Source: Dromiciops gliroides
Taxonomy: Eukaryota > Chordata > Mammalia > Microbiotheria > Microbiotheriidae
Reading direction: 5' to 3'
Assembly: GCF_019393635.1 (NCBI RefSeq)
Contig: NC_057866.1
Coordinates: 228,540,859 to 228,604,858 of the forward strand
DNA: 64,000 nucleotides
In this document: positions 11,949 to 23,400 of the stretch, piece after piece
Layout: every line of letters starts with the position of its first letter
How positions within the stretch are numbered: position 1 is the stretch's first letter
The notes under the pieces: model-generated
The model's database searches: none
What the model was told of the DNA's origin: nothing
Seen by the model: the letters and a program-made list of their open reading frames with translations, nothing else
Program-made: the position numbers and the translations under genes

Positions 11949-13139
11949 ATGATGACATCTTTAAAATAAAGTTTAGGGGTAAGAGGAATGCACTGGAAGA
12001 AAGGGAAAAGGAGAGGTGGAATGGGGTAAAGTAGTTCACATAAAAGAAATAAGAAAAACCTTATGGAGTGGAGGGGAAGATGGGGAAGAAGCTGGGGGAG
12101 TGAGTGAGCCTTACTCTCATCAGAATTGGCTCAAAGAGGGAATAACATACACATTCAAGTTGGTGTAGTAATATATTTTCCCTGTGGGAAAGTGGGAAGG
12201 GAAGGGGATAAGGGGGGAGAGGTGAAGGCAGGGAGGGCAGATTGGAGGAGGGGGGCAGTAAAAAGCAAAACACTTGAGGAGGGATAGGGTGAAAGAAGAT
12301 AGAAAATAGAGTAAATATCAAGGGGAGGGGATAGGATGGAGGGCAAAACAGTTAGCAATAGTAACTGTTAAAGAAATGTTGAGTAGTATGCTACCAGAAG
12401 GACTTAGGAAAAATGCAATCCATCTGTAGAGAAAGAACTGGTGGTATCTGAATACAGATTCAAGCATAATTTTTTTGTTAGTTCCTCTTTCTAAAGGTAT
12501 TTTGTTTGTTTTCTTTCACAACCTGACTAATGTGGAGATGTTTTGCAAGGCTTATATTGAATTGCTTGATTTCTTACAGTGGGAAAAGAAGGAAGAAGAA
12601 AATTTGGAATACAAAGTTTTTAAAAATCAATGTGAAAAAATTTATTTTTTACATGTAACTTGGAAAAAATTATAAATAAATAAATAAATAAGAAATTAGA
12701 CAGATTAATAACGCTATAATGGCTGCTAAATGTTCAAGTGAAAGGAAGAATCAATCATTGTGGCAAATTTTCATTGCTGTCTCATTTTAATAAATTGCCA
12801 CAGCAGCCCCAACCTCCAGCAACCACCACCCTGATTAGTAATCAACATCGAGGCAAGACCATCCTGTAAGCAAAAAGATTGTAACTCACTGAAGGCTCAG
12901 ATGATGGTTAGTATTTTTTTTAGCAACAGAGTATTTTTAAATTCAGGTATGTATATGGGGGTATACTATTGCACACTTACTATACTACAGTATAGTGTAA
13001 ATGTAATTTTTATATGAATTAGGAAACCAAAAAATTCATGTGACTCATTTTACTGAAGCATTTGCTTTATTGCAGTGGTCTGAAACTGAATCCCCAATAT
13101 CTCCAAAGTATGCCTGTTGTCGTAGAGAGTTTTCTAGGG

Positions 13140-13345
13140 CAGTGGTTCTCAAATTTTGGGTCTTTTATACCCTTAAAAAATTACTGATCCCTCCCCCAAG
13201 AGCTTTTCTTTTTACAATGTATATCTATTGATATTTATTGTATTAGAAATTAAAATATCATAGTATTTTTATGAAAATAATTTTGACTTGGGGGCCCTGG
13301 GGAGCCACAGGGGTACACAGGTCATAATTTGAGAAGTGGCATGTA
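13140..13345 (+). mobile_element. hAT-Charlie (MER1-like) fragment
   Basis: Begins cagtggttctcaaattttgg and includes aagagcttttctttttacaa, atctattgatatttattgta and ttagaaattaaaa, ending ataatttgagaagtggc. The terminal cagtggttctca / gagaa..c pair is typical of hAT-Charlie. Confidence 0.7.
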
Positions 13346-13654
13346 TAGCATCATATTTATTTATCAGAGATAAGATGTATTCCTAGCTCCAAGGTCATTT
13401 CTTTATCCACTTGCCACTGCTATCTTATAGAGGTGCCCCAAAGATTTAGAGAGCATATAATAATTTTTTTTCAAGCCTAATTTACTGTGGGAGAGGAATA
13501 TGCCCAAAAGCACTGGTTTCTGCCAAATTCTGATCTGGGAATTGAAAACTTACTGATGAATAGTTTTTGTGGCCTGCTCTTTCTTTAAGCACTATTTTAG
13601 TTGTGGGTCACATTTGGTGACCGAATTGTCCAATTTTCTAAAATATCTTCTTGG

Positions 13655-14340
13655 AATGGAAATTGGGAGGAGGCCCATCAATTGGGGAAGGACCAAACAA
13701 GTTGTGTTTTGTGAATGTAATGGAACATATTGTGTTCTAAGAAATGATGAGCAGGCAGATTTCAGAAAAACCTGGAAAGTGAAGTGAGCAGAACCACGAT
13801 AACATTGTACACAGTAACAACATTGTGCAATGATCAACAATGAATCACTTAGCTCTTCTCAGCAATATAATGATCTAAGACAATTCCAAAGGTCTCATGA
13901 TGGAAAATGCTCTCTGTATCCAGAGAAGGAACTGACAGTTTTAATGTAGATTGAAGTATAAATTTTTCTCTTTATCTTTTTCATGTTTTTTTTTCCTTTT
14001 GGTCTGAATCTTCTTTCACAACATGACTAATATGGAAATGTTTTACATGATTGCATGATATAACCTATTTAAAATTTTTACTTTTTTAAGGATGAGGGAG
14101 AAATTTGGGAACTCAAAATTTAAAAAATGAATGTTTAAGGGGCAGCTAGGTGGCACAGTGGATAAAGCATTGGCCCTGGATTCAGGAGGACCTGAGTTCA
14201 AATCTGGCCTCAGACACTTGACACTTACTAGCTCTGTGACCCTGGGCAAGTCACTTAACCCTCATTGCCCTGCCCCCCCCCCCAAAATGAATGTTTAAAA
14301 TTGTCTTTACATGTAATTGGAAAAATCAACTATTAAAAAA
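13655..14340 (+). mobile_element. L1 3' end, 5'-truncated, hosting a SINE
   Basis: Runs from ggcccatcaattggggaagg through the ORF2 C-terminal region (decayed) to the L1 3' terminus. A SINE interrupts it at 14139-14283. Confidence 0.85.
14139..14283 (+). mobile_element. WSINE1/MAR-type SINE with perfect 15-bp TSD
   Basis: Head ggggcagctaggtggcacag, tail of C's and A's. aaaatgaatgtttaa occurs at 14124-14138 and 14284-14298. Inserted in an L1 3' end. Confidence 0.95.
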
Positions 14341-14544
14341 AATTTTAAATGTCTTCTTACTAACCAAGGGCTATGGTTAGTCAGGGAGAGGCTGTCACTT
14401 TCAAGGGAGAGAAAACAATCACCCTGCCAAATTTCCCAAGGCTCTTTTCCCAGTTCTTCTCAGAGGTCCTACTGAGGAAAGATTCAGTTTTCAGATGTGC
14501 CACCCAGTCATTACTGAGGTTTTAATATATATTTTATAAGCCAC

Positions 14545-15350
14545 TATAGGCAGCTAATACAATGCCAGACCTACAGGCAGGAAGACCTGAATTCAAATCC
14601 TGCCTCATATACTTGCTGTGTGACCCTTTACTGCTGCTGGTGTGAGAAAATCATGGGATTTGCCAATACCCAAAGGCCCCACCTGGAGGAGATTGATTTG
14701 GATTGATTGAATTGAGTGAGAGTGATTGACTTTGCTAATTAACTCACTTAAAGTTGACTTGATTGAAGCCACACCTGCCTGGTCCTCAAGAGTATTGTTC
14801 TCAGCAGCTGTAGACTTAGAACCCCTCCCTGCCCAACCCCTAACTAACTAAAGAAAGTTAACTAAAGACCACCTTCAAGTCACATCAAAAAATGGAGTGA
14901 ATGCTACCAGCCAATTATAGCAGTGTGTGGGGTCACCTCTCTTGGGGACCTGCAGGGAGCTTCCACTCTGACAGGCATAGGATCTTCCTCTTTGTGGCTG
15001 GAACTCTGAGGTGGTGGCAGATTTGGGAGAAGAGCAGGCCAGGTTGAACCCTTATGTGTCCTCTAGGATAGATAGGCTTTTTCTTGGTTTTCTGACCCAG
15101 GTGTTCTCTTTTTTCACTAATAAATGCCTAATCCCCAAACTGGTGCTAACATTTCTAATTTATAAGTAAACCCTAGCTAGTTTTCCCCACACTGGGGACA
15201 GGAATAAGGCAACCACACATTTAGTTTTACTCGTCACACCGGCCTCAATTTCCTCATCTGTAAAACAGGAATAGTAATAGCACATTTGAGGATCAAATGA
15301 GATATTTGTAAAGCCCTTTGCAAACCTAGAAGCAGGAGTAGTAATAGGTC
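14545..15350 (+). repeat. MIR split by a solo LTR
   Basis: Left half 14545-14638 (aatgccagacctacaggcag ... tgtgtgaccctt) and right half 15238-15350 (cctcaatttcctcatctgta ... gtaaagccctttgcaaacct) belong together as one MIR. The LTR lies between them. Confidence 0.75.
14640..15237 (+). mobile_element. Solo LTR inserted in MIR
   Basis: About 598 bp with inverted ends TGTGA ... TCACA. An AATAAA-type signal lies at about 15119 (cactaataaatgcc), consistent with plus orientation. No internal retroviral sequence lies beside it. Confidence 0.65.
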
Positions 15351-15559
15351 AGCTAACATTTTCTAGCCTAATCTCAGAATACTTAAATCCACACACTTGA
15401 TGATCCAGCCACCCTGGACCCCATTTTGTTCCCACAAAACACTTGTGCCCCCCACCTCCTGAGCCTTTGTTGATTCTATGTTTGGAATACTCTACTTCCC
15501 ACTCCTGGCCTATTGAATTCCCAGGCCTAGTCCAAGACCCATCCCAAATGCCACTTTCT

Positions 15560-15589
15560 ATTCTTTTTTTTTTTTTTTTTTGGTGAGGC
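15560..15589 (-). mobile_element. 30-bp SINE stub with 14-bp TSD
   Basis: Only poly(T) plus tggtgaggc, the extreme 3' end of the common SINE in antisense, flanked by aaatgccactttct at 15546-15559 and 15590-15603. Confidence 0.85.
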
Positions 15590-15609
15590 AAATGCCACTT
15601 TCTCCATGA

Positions 15610-15880
15610 TTCCTCCCCTGTCTCCTTTAGTCAGTAAAGACTCTCAGGCCTCACAGAGGACTTTGTTTTCCATTTTTTGAACACACATATCATGTAACAT
15701 TCTATATTCACCATTACCTATGTTTATTACTTATCTCTCTACTAGATTATAAAGCTTTATGAGGCCAGAGACCAGTTTTCAGGAAAGTTTTCTCTCTCTC
15801 CTTGGGGCCCTCAAAAAATAGTGTTCTGCACACAAAGCCCCTTAATAACTGTTGAATGAATGAAAAAAGAATGAAAGCAA
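15610..15880 (+). mobile_element. L2-like LINE 3' fragment
   Basis: ttctatattcaccattacc ... ctactagattataaagcttt ... ataactgttgaatgaatgaa; the final block is the usual L2 3' terminus. Confidence 0.5.
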
Positions 15881-15888
15881 AAATATAT

Positions 15889-15894
15889 TTTATT
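15889..15894 (-). terminator. Candidate poly(A) signal for CYP2U1
   Basis: AATAAA on the minus strand (tttatt on plus) in gtttgaataaaatatattt, followed on the minus strand by a T-rich stretch (tttttgctttcattc), suitable as a downstream element. Chosen because a repeat-poor block ends here and an L2-like repeat begins just beyond. Confidence 0.35.
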
Positions 15895-17524
15895 CAAACA
15901 ACCATAAAATGCTTCCTTTTTACAAAGATAATGCAAAAACTGTGGTTTACAAATTCTTTAAGTAAATTCTTATACAAATAAATTTTCCAAGTGATTTAGT
16001 ACAAAAAATTCACCTGAATTAATTGACAGTCATACAAAGCAGGATATAATAAAGTAGACTAAAAAAATCTTTGGTTAGTAATAATGAAAATTCATGTACA
16101 AATTAATGAGCCTGTTCCTGAAATTAAAAACACATAGGGGCACTAGTTAGACATATTTTTCAAAGTGCAATCTAATTCATACATTGACTTCTCCTAAGAT
16201 CTCTAGGATAACTTCCCTAACTCACTGACTGTTTTTGTCCAGACCACAGATTGTCCTGGCAGTCAATTCTCCAAGAGGCCTACCAATGGAGATTAGGAGC
16301 CCATTAGACTACCCTGAGAATCCGCCCAGGGTCACAGGGCCAGCAATGTGGCAGAGGACGGTGCCTTGGTGGCTCTTTTATCCCAAGAATTTTTCAGTTT
16401 TAGACAAAAGATTCAAATCTGAATCATTCTATGTGGCCAATATCTTGAATAGAAGGAAGGAAAAAGGGTAGCTAATCCAAAAACCAATTATACTCCAGTC
16501 TGGAATGTATTACTTCCATCTCCTACCAACATTTTTATTAAGCTGGCTTTACTTTCCATTTTATAAAACAATAATCAATTGGATTATGGGGGTGATTGGA
16601 TAAACCCATTTGGGATTAAAAAGATAACAGAAAATCTGATCATGAATAAGAGGAATCTTGAGTGTCTGAACCCAAGGAGCTGGGGCTCTGGAGCCTGCCT
16701 TAGTTTTAACGGACTGAAGCTCTGATCATTCAGGGCTTCTTGTCCATATACATCTCAGGGCAGCCACTGTATTTTTGCCTTTTTTTTTTTTTCTGTTCTC
16801 AAGGAGTAACAATAGCTAACAACTGCCTGTCTCCCAAAAGGAGAGTAAAAAAATCCTCTTTCCAAGCTGAGGAGACCAAATATTCTGGTGCATAGGTGTT
16901 GCAGTCTGTCCCCTCTGGAGGTTAAAATCGCATGTTTTACTTGTTTACTTAACCTCCTGAAAATGGTATTTTGCAGTCTGTCCCTTGCAACATCATGTAC
17001 TAGTTCTTTATGTTTTGTCTTATGCTGTCTATAATCCCCATGAGGGCAGAGTTCCTGTGAACTGCATTTTATTTACAATGGCAAATGACGCACAACAGAG
17101 TCCAGGATGCAAATTAAACACAGGGTAGCTCAAAGCAATTCAAATCAATGACATCCATTCAGAGTTATGGCATTTTCAGACCACACAAAGGTCCAATGTA
17201 AATCTTTCCTTTAAGTTAGAATACCCAATGTTACATGCTCCAAGCAGAACCCCTGCCCTCTCCAGGCTTCCCCTTTCACACTACTCTAGGATCATGCATA
17301 GAATAAAGGCTTAGGAAAGGTTTCCAATGCATGAATATAAAATATGAATCTGCATAACTATGAACAATTTCTAGTTCAAATCTTTTGGTCTATCAGTTAA
17401 TTATCAGCACGAGGCCTGCATCAACACTTACCATCTTACATCAGCTACACCTGTGAGACCTTTCTGTGACTGTTACCTGGAAACTTCCATATTGGTTGCC
17501 TCTCTTATATTAGCACATAAGCTT

Positions 17525-18140
17525 CTCAGCTCTTTTTGTGGCGGCAAAGGATTGTAAATTGAGGGGATGCCCATCAATTAGGGAATGGGTGAACAAGTTG
17601 TGGTATATGACTATGATGAAATACTGTTAGGATGCTCTCAGAAAAACCTGAAAAGACTTAGATGAGCTGATGCAAAGTGAAATGAATGAGGAGATCATTA
17701 TGTACAGTAACAACAGTAATGTACAATAATCAACTGTGAATGACTTAAATATTCTCAGCAATACAATTTAAATTGTATTAAAATTATTATTTAGTTATTA
17801 TTCATTTTATTGAAATATAATCCAAAGGATTTATGATGAAAAATACTATCCACCTTCAGAAAAAGAACTGATGGAGTCTGAATGCAGATCAAAGCATACT
17901 TTTTAAACTTTATTTTGTTGTTATTGTTTTGGCCTATGTTGTCTTTCACAACATAGCTGATACAGAAATGTGTTTTGAAGATTGCATATGCATAAATAAA
18001 TATCAAATTGCTTACCTTCTCAAGGAGGGGAGAGGAGAGGGAAGAAATTTGGAACTCTAAAATTTTAAAAAATGAATGTTAAAATTGTTTTATGTATAAG
18101 TGGGAAAAATATAACAATAAATTAAAGATTTTTTAAAAAA
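17525..18140 (+). mobile_element. L1 3' end, 5'-truncated
   Basis: ttttgtggcggcaaaggatt ... gatgcccatcaattagggaa ... acaacatagctgatacagaa ... ttaaaattgttttatgtata. Lies within the putative 3' UTR, opposite in strand to CYP2U1. Confidence 0.85.
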
Positions 18141-18144
18141 GAAT

Positions 18145-18255
18145 TTGAGATTCTTGAGAGGAGGGACTGTCTTGTTTCTCTTTGTATCTTCCCAGGACTT
18201 AGCACAAGGTTTTGTGCATAGTAAGTGCTTAATAAATACTTATTCTTTCACTCAA
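18145..18255 (+). mobile_element. L2 3' end
   Basis: gaggagggactgtcttgttt ... cccaggacttagcacaaggt ... gtaagtgcttaataaatact. Confidence 0.7.
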
Positions 18256-18507
18256 TCCTATATTTGCAATGGAAAAGGGAGAACAATACTCAATATCCTT
18301 TAGTGAATGCAGAATATTCTCCAAAAAAAGGTTTTTCTTCACAATGAAAAAGGAACATAGGAACTTTACTCTAAGGATTTTGTCTTCTGCCTGGGCTGGT
18401 AGGCTGGGATAAAATAGTAGCTTTTCCCAAACAGCTGCCTCAGAAGAAAGCAAGCTGCCATTTTGCTCAGTTTGACAAAGAATATTAAATACAAGGTGAG
18501 TCCTTCT

Positions 18508-18715
18508 AACTCAGAGGTTCTTAATCTTTTTTTGATGTGATGGACACCCTGTGTAGCCTGTGGAAGCCTATGACTGCCTTCTCAGAAGAATAGTTTTAAG
18601 TACCTAAAATAAAATACACAGGATTCCAAAGGTTAGAGAACATCAAGACATAAAGTTTTTCCCACCTAAATTCACAGACCCTGGGTTAAGAATTCCTGAT
18701 GTAGGCTCTTTTCAA
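18508..18715 (+). mobile_element. hAT-like MITE
   Basis: Ends cagaggttcttaatcttt and gggttaagaattcctg form imperfect inverted termini, as in MER5/MER20-type hAT elements. Confidence 0.55.
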
Positions 18716-19276
18716 ATACGATTGTTGAAAAACCAATTGCCAGGTTCCATGCAGGCAAGATGGACATGCTTTTGTTGTTGTTGTTTTGTTTTGGGACTTT
18801 GAAGTTATTAGAAGGAAAGGGTTGAGTGCATTGGAAAGAGTCAAAGAGAAAAGGCACATGGAGCAAGTGTGGTGAGATTTGAAACCAGAACCATTCCCTG
18901 ATAAATCTTTATTCTCTTCTAGTCAACACCACAAGAAGAAAGCCAACCTAAACACTACAGCTAGTGAGTGTGCAAGAAGCAAAGAAAGCTACATCATCAC
19001 AAGCAAAACTCAGAAAGGAAGGAATTTTGTGACATCAACACAGCTTATTTCTTTAGTGGTGCTTATCACTCATGCATACACTGAGCATTCAGAGGTAGTT
19101 ACAGAGATTTAAATAAATATGGCTTTAAGATAGATTGTAAAAGTTAAATCTTGAATTTTCCTCTTCAACATGTTTCTCCACATAAATAAAAGAAAGAAAG
19201 CAAAAGCAAAAAAAAAAAAAGCTAAGCCCAATGTAGTTCCATTTTTAAGTCCCAACTGAAATTAAAGTATATTTTA

Positions 19277-19445
19277 TTTTATTATTTTTTTAATTTATTT
19301 TTTTTTTTAGTGAGGCAATTGGGGTTAAGTGACTTGCCCAGGGTCACACAGCTAGTAAGTGTTAAGTGTCTGAGGCCGGATTTGAACTCAGATACTCCTG
19401 ACTCCAGGGCCGGTGCTCTATCCACTGCGCCACCTAGACGCCCCA
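19277..19445 (-). mobile_element. WSINE1/MAR-type SINE, antisense, 13-bp TSD
   Basis: T-rich start, gaggcaattggggttaagtg ... gcgccacctagacgcccc. aaagtatatttta at 19264-19276 and 19446-19458. Confidence 0.94.
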
Positions 19446-19464
19446 AAAGTATATTTTAAAGCAT

Positions 19465-19685
19465 GATCTGGAGTCCTTTGTGGGTCTGCAAGACCCTTTC
19501 AGTGAATTTATGAGGTCAAAACTATTTTCATAAATAGTATTAAGATGTTTGAATTTCTGATACGGTAAATTTTGACAGATAAATCCACATAAACAAAAGC
19601 TCTTTGGGGATTCCTCAATAATTTTTTAAGAGTGTAAAAGGGGTCCTGAGACCAAAAAGTTTGAGAACTGCTGTTCTAAAGTATT
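19465..19685 (-). mobile_element. hAT-Charlie (MER1-like) fragment, antisense
   Basis: ggagtcctttgtgggtctgc ... aaacaaaagctctttgggga ... gagaccaaaaagtttgagaactgc. Same family as 13140-13345 in the opposite direction; the two copies have different breaks. Confidence 0.7.
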
Positions 19686-19819
19686 TAAGTTTGGATAGAG
19701 CTTCCATATTTTGTCACTGTTATCAGCAACCAATAATCAAGTCAGTCTGCCTTCAACCCTGGCTCTCAAAAAACTCACTATGTTTTCCTAAAAGTTCATT
19801 TCAATAAGAACAACAAATT

Positions 19820-19960
19820 AGAAATTGTTATTCCCATTTTACATATGGGAAAACCGAGGCAGAAGGAGGTGAGAGAATAGACTTCTTAGTTTTGAACACT
19901 AGGATTAAAATACATGTTTTCTGTTTCCCAGTTCAGAACCTTGGCCATTATCTACTTAAG
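19820..19960 (-). repeat. MIR, antisense, degraded
   Basis: ttattcccattttacatatg ... aaaccgaggcagaaggaggt. Confidence 0.5.
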
Positions 19961-20224
19961 TAAATTTACAAATACAAGTGACCAGACTGATGACATCATG
20001 GCATGCTTGGGGTATTTCTGTTAGGATTCAGGTATTCTCTTTGAGAGGCAAGTTCCCACTCTTGCCTTTTTCCTCTTCGACTTCCCCCTAACCTGCACCT
20101 GGAACCAGAAATTTTTAAGCCTCAAAATGCTTGTAAGTTACTTTAGAAGGAGGAACCAGCATTTCAGAAGAATTTTGTTCTTAAATTGACTTTCTGTTCC
20201 ACCATCTCTTCTTGGGTCTTTTCT

Positions 20225-20403
20225 TCATCTTTTAGAAACGATCACATTAAATGGATGCGGTGATAAAGTCAAGCCAAATCTCCCAGTCATGATGGGCTTC
20301 TGGGAGTCCTTAGGTAAAGCAAAGGTGAAGGTCTGCATAAGGCTTACGAACATCAGGAATAATTCCATTTTTGCCAGTTGCTCTCCCATACATACACGCT
20401 TTC
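20225..20403 (-). CDS. CYP2U1: CYP2U1 coding exon 5, C-terminus and stop
   Basis: Begins after acceptor cttactttag, completes Gly484 and gives [18 protein letters not shown] with haem-ligand Cys488, then the C-terminal strands [13 protein letters not shown] and the end VIVSKR followed by TGA at 20225-20227. 58 codons plus stop. The residue pattern matches the end of vertebrate CYP2U1 proteins. The 3' UTR follows directly at lower coordinates. Confidence 0.96.
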
Positions 20404-23400
20404 CTAAAGTAAGGAGATTAAAAACAAATAAGTAAAATAACTACCACCTTCCCCCCATAGGACCAATCTGATTGTTGTGAAATTCTTTTTTTTAGAGGAG
20501 GAGTATGGAGATTGTGGCTCCCCATCTCACCCAGGCTGCTAGGGCTTCAGCTATTCACATCACTTTAGGAGCTTGAATCTGTTCTGGTTTTCTGACCTGG
20601 GCTGGTTTATCCTCATTAAGCAGCCTGGTCCTAGAGGCTCACCTGAACCCACGGTCAACCTCCCCAGCAGCAGGGATTACATGCATGTCCTCCCACCCCT
20701 CCCACATGGAGCTATGTGGAATTCTACTCATTTTCAAATGCAGGTGTATATATACACCTCTATCTCTCCATATTGACATGTTATTTATATCTATATTTTT
20801 ATCAACATCTATCTATGTCCACATCCATACCTATTGTGGACTTTTTTTTTCTTTTTGTGGGGGACTTGCCCAGGGTCACACAGCTAGTAAATGTCAAGTG
20901 TCTGAGGCCGGATTTGAACTCAGGTTCCACTGTACCACCTAGCTGTCCCGACTTTTAATTTTTTTGAAGTATTTCCCAATTGTATTTAATTACATTTTCC
21001 CAATTATATCCATTAGTGGATAAAAGCCCACTTTTGTTTTCAGTTTTGTCTGACTCTTCATGACCCCATTTGAGATTTTCTTAGCAGAGATACTGGAGTG
21101 GTTTGCCATTTCCTTCTCCAAAAGTCTACTAGTTATGGATGACTATAAATATGGATATCTATGTAGACCTGGACCTATGATTTCTATTGTTCAGGGAACT
21201 CACAGATAAGGAAACTTTGCCAATGCAGGTCAGTACCTTCTAGGCCATTTAAATTTTAGAGCGCTACCTAGAACAGTGGATTCCTATGTGGATTCCTATG
21301 GAAGCATATTGATTTAGAAAACCACAAATTAACAATATCTATGTTGTATTTTTATTTGTTTGGTAAGCATTCTCCAATTACATTTTAATCAGGTTCCCAA
21401 GGTACTTGAATGTTGGGCTGGGAGCATGTTTGACACTTTTGTTTTAAACCAAGGAGAGACTGGGATATGCCCTAAGTCCACATAGTTAGTATGCAGAAAA
21501 GACCTGGTTTCAAAGTCAGCTTCCTATATACTATGACACACTGCAGCTAAGCAGCTATGTATTAATAAAAATAATTTTGCAGGGGAATGCCTTCACCCCT
21601 TAAGAGGATGATTCATCTGCCACAATATTTGGTGATTCAATTATCTATGGTAGTAAATATCACGGGCTGGACAGAATCAAGAAAAAGTACTGAATTGGGA
21701 ATCACTATTAGGTGGCACAGAGTAGCTAGATAGTGCAGTGGATAGAGAACTGGGCCTAGAGTTAGAAAGACTCCAGTTCAAAATATTTATTAGCTGTGTG
21801 ACCCTGGGCAAGTCACTTAACCCTGTTTGCCTGAGTTTCCTCATCTGTAAAATGAGCTGGAGAAGGAAATGGCGACCCACTCTAATATCTTTGCCAAGAA
21901 AACCCCAAATGGGTCATGAAGAGTTAGGACACAACTGAAAACGACTGAGTAAGGCTCATGAGTTTAGATTTTCCTGCTATGTTGACATTTGAGCAATTGA
22001 TTTAATCTTTCTGGGTAGCCTAGTTGATCTCTTAGCTCCCTTCCAGCTCCAAACCCCCAAATACGCTTTGGTTAAGGGGGTATGAGTTTATCTCTACTGC
22101 CCGACCTTTTTACAGGAGAAAAAGAAGGGCTTGGCCAAAACTAAACAGGGATTATGCATCCAAAAAATTGAGTATGAGAGCGCTGATGTCACAAAATCGA
22201 CCTGGGGTGAGAGATGGTTTCAAGGGTGTATGTGCTCTGTAGAATGTAGGGTACTGCTTCCCATAATGTGACACGAAATCAAAGCAGGGTCAGAGAACAA
22301 AACTCAGCCTAATGAGATGCTATTTATAAAGCACTCAGCACAAGACCTGGCCCTAAGCCCTCTATCAGGTCATCTCTATCTTCCCCATGCTGCCCTTTTT
22401 TTCCTTGTGATTTTATTCGTGTACAACAGAGGTGTCAACGAAGGAGTCTGGAGTGCTGCCCTAACCAGGTTAAACTGTAATTGGGAAATAGAGAACAAAA
22501 TAAATAGAAAATACAAGGAAACAGTGATAATCTTGTGGTTTTCTAAGTGCAAACGGAGTCTTAATCACTTTCATTTGTATTGGACATTGCTGATATAGAG
22601 AACTCCCTTGAGGAAATTCCTTTGACCAGGGCAGAAGATTAGCATTGCTCTGTAATGAATGGATTTAAGAATCACCTGGGGCACTGACAAATTTCAGTGA
22701 CTTGCCCAGGGTCATACAGTTGGTATGTGTTAGAGGCAGGACTTAAACCCAGTTCTTCCTGACATTGAAGCTAGCTTTTTATCCACTCCCGGATGCTACC
22801 CTCAATTTTTATTAGGGAGAATAAAGGTAAGAACATTTTGAAAGCACTTTATTTTTTTTTAATTGCAAAGAAATCATAATTTCTCTAATCTAAGACCTTT
22901 AGAAAAATAGGGATTGGCAGTAGTCAAGGTCCCATACCTCCCAAAGAGCAATTCAGGCAGAAGGCCCGTAGGTAACTCTAATTCAAGTAGCAGTCTGTGT
23001 TTGAGGGTAGCTTTGAACATTATTTCTGGTAGTAGAATTGGGGCATCTAGATGGCATGATAATTTATTATAATTGAAAGATGACTTGAATTTGAATTTTG
23101 CTTCATATATTTACCAGCAGTGTGACTCTGGGCAAGTCACTTGACCACTCTAAGCCTCACCTGAAAAATAGGGATAATAGTGTCACCTACTTCACAGATT
23201 TGTTGTAAGGATTAAGTGAAACAAGATGACAAGTGCAAAAACACTTTGAAAGCCTTAAAGTACTATATAAATGTTAGTTTTTATTAGTAATAATAGTTTC
23301 CAAGATGAAAATCCATGATGATAGGTTTGTTTTCAATTCAAGATTGATCATAGTAGAAAAGCATTATCTAAATTATCCATTTTATCCTAACTTGTAGCTT

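Larger units (their letters stand above)
10072..12691 (+). mobile_element. HAL1 (half-L1) retrotransposon, about 2.6 kb
   Basis: Starts with an L1-type 5' end (gggcagagccaatatggtgg), carries a broken L1 ORF1 and passes straight to an L1 3' end (acctgactaatgtggagatg) with a TAAA tail, without any ORF2. This ORF1-only structure defines HAL1 elements. Flanking gaaattgga (10063-10071) and gaaattaga (12692-12700) is the target duplication in the Tigger1 host. Confidence 0.82.
9702..13122. mobile_element. Internally deleted Tigger1-like DNA transposon, split by HAL1
   Basis: Left arm about 9702-10071: terminal aggcacgccttgttttgt, then tatgttactatgtatagtaac and gatcaatgaccagtgatc. Right arm 12692-13122, ending gcagtggtctgaaactgaat ... 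ccaaagtatgcctg, the inverted terminus. At 12719 the right arm holds the start of the Tigger transposase frame (MAAKCSSERKN). Almost all the transposase gene is missing, so this is a non-autonomous pogo/Tc1-mariner-class element. The two arms were one element before HAL1 inserted. Confidence 0.85.
15884..20224 (-). other. CYP2U1: Putative CYP2U1 3' UTR
   Basis: Downstream of the stop, 15.9-17.5 kb has few recognisable repeats and ends at AATAAA on the minus strand (15889-15894). The segment also holds an L1 3' end (17.53-18.14 kb), an L2 end, two hAT pieces and one SINE, so it may be shorter in reality. Other AATAAA signals on the minus strand, for example near 18907, could end shorter transcripts. 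The length is inferred; RNA evidence is needed. Confidence 0.35.

Noticed and set aside
1..15880. Exons of a downstream neighbour such as HADH
   Set aside because: No dehydrogenase-like frame was found; the left part is repeats and unassigned DNA.
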